Source: Siphonodentalium dalli
Lineage: Eukaryota; Mollusca; Scaphopoda; Gadilida; Siphonodentaliidae
Length of the DNA: 64,000 nucleotides
Assembly (NCBI GenBank): GCA_032622095.1
Contig: CP136063.1
Location: forward strand, 206,571,934 to 206,635,933
Reading direction: 5' to 3'
Every line of letters starts with the position of its first letter. Within the stretch, counting starts at the first letter, position 1. The position numbers were made by a program, and so were the translations under genes. Shown piece after piece: positions 63,816 to 64,000 of this stretch. The notes under the pieces are model-generated. The model saw only the letters and a list, made by a program, of their open reading frames with translations. It had not been told where the DNA came from and made no database searches.

Positions 63816-64000
63816 TAATTGGGACACTTTATTGTTCTATTTTTAGAACAGACCGTTCAGGCGATACCATATAGCAATAGAGATCATTAGGGTGTTCCGA
63901 TAGCTATGCTCCGAACGTCAAATGTCCCACATTTATTGTTTGTGTTGTTTTATTACATAGTTATAAGCGATAATGAGTCTAATTGATGTTTATTTGTAAC

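Overview
This is an AT-rich, intron-rich and extremely repeat-dense animal genome window. About 1.75 kb of 64 kb (under 3%) is coding sequence that I can support. All accepted introns have GT-AG ends, and the exons join in phase. The repeat load points to a lophotrochozoan, most likely a mollusc: hairpin-capped tandem-repeat elements resembling the 'pearl'/Helentron-associated elements known from bivalves, plus many TTAA-flanked palindromic MITEs. I cannot name the species.

Three genes are readable by splicing exons. (1) PAK1IP1 (MAK11 family, WD40 ribosome-biogenesis protein) is on the + strand from 8509 to 41936, with ten exons and 426 codons plus stop. (2) A TMEM14C-type small four-helix membrane protein is on the - strand from 58742 down to 46805, with four exons and 102 codons plus stop. 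It is convergent with PAK1IP1. (3) The 5' part of PSMG3 (proteasome assembly chaperone 3) is on the + strand, with exons at 58897-58950 and 61367-61468, and continues beyond the window. TMEM14C and PSMG3 start codons lie 154 bp apart, head to head, implying a shared bidirectional promoter. PAK1IP1 and TMEM14C are also neighbours on human chromosome 6p24, so the pair looks like conserved microsynteny.

Layout: 1-8508 is gene-poor, with MITE relics, a 59-bp-arm foldback and a GC-richer degenerate stretch. 8509-41936 is PAK1IP1, whose introns hold nearly every repeat family in the window. 41937-46804 is the convergent intergenic interval, containing a three-level nested insertion whose core is a 3-kb array of ~160-bp monomers. 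46805-58742 is TMEM14C, whose intron 3 holds the same satellite in the opposite orientation. 58743-58896 is the bidirectional promoter. 58897-64000 is the PSMG3 5' part with large repeat-filled introns. A tRNA/5S-like chimeric SINE lies at about 58430-58600, inside TMEM14C intron 1.

The most notable signal beyond the genes is architectural. Four repeat families that are otherwise unlike each other (called C, H, I and J here) share one plan: a 5' hairpin, usually a TCCG-rich block, ~150-175-bp tandem monomers carrying a common AAATTTGGTATGGATGTT-like core, then an inverted copy of the 5' tip followed by a short terminal hairpin. Separately, several TTAA-type MITEs are caught by filled-site/empty-site comparison inside the window. 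One abuts a PAK1IP1 3' splice site so closely that the element end or its TTAA probably serves as the branch point.
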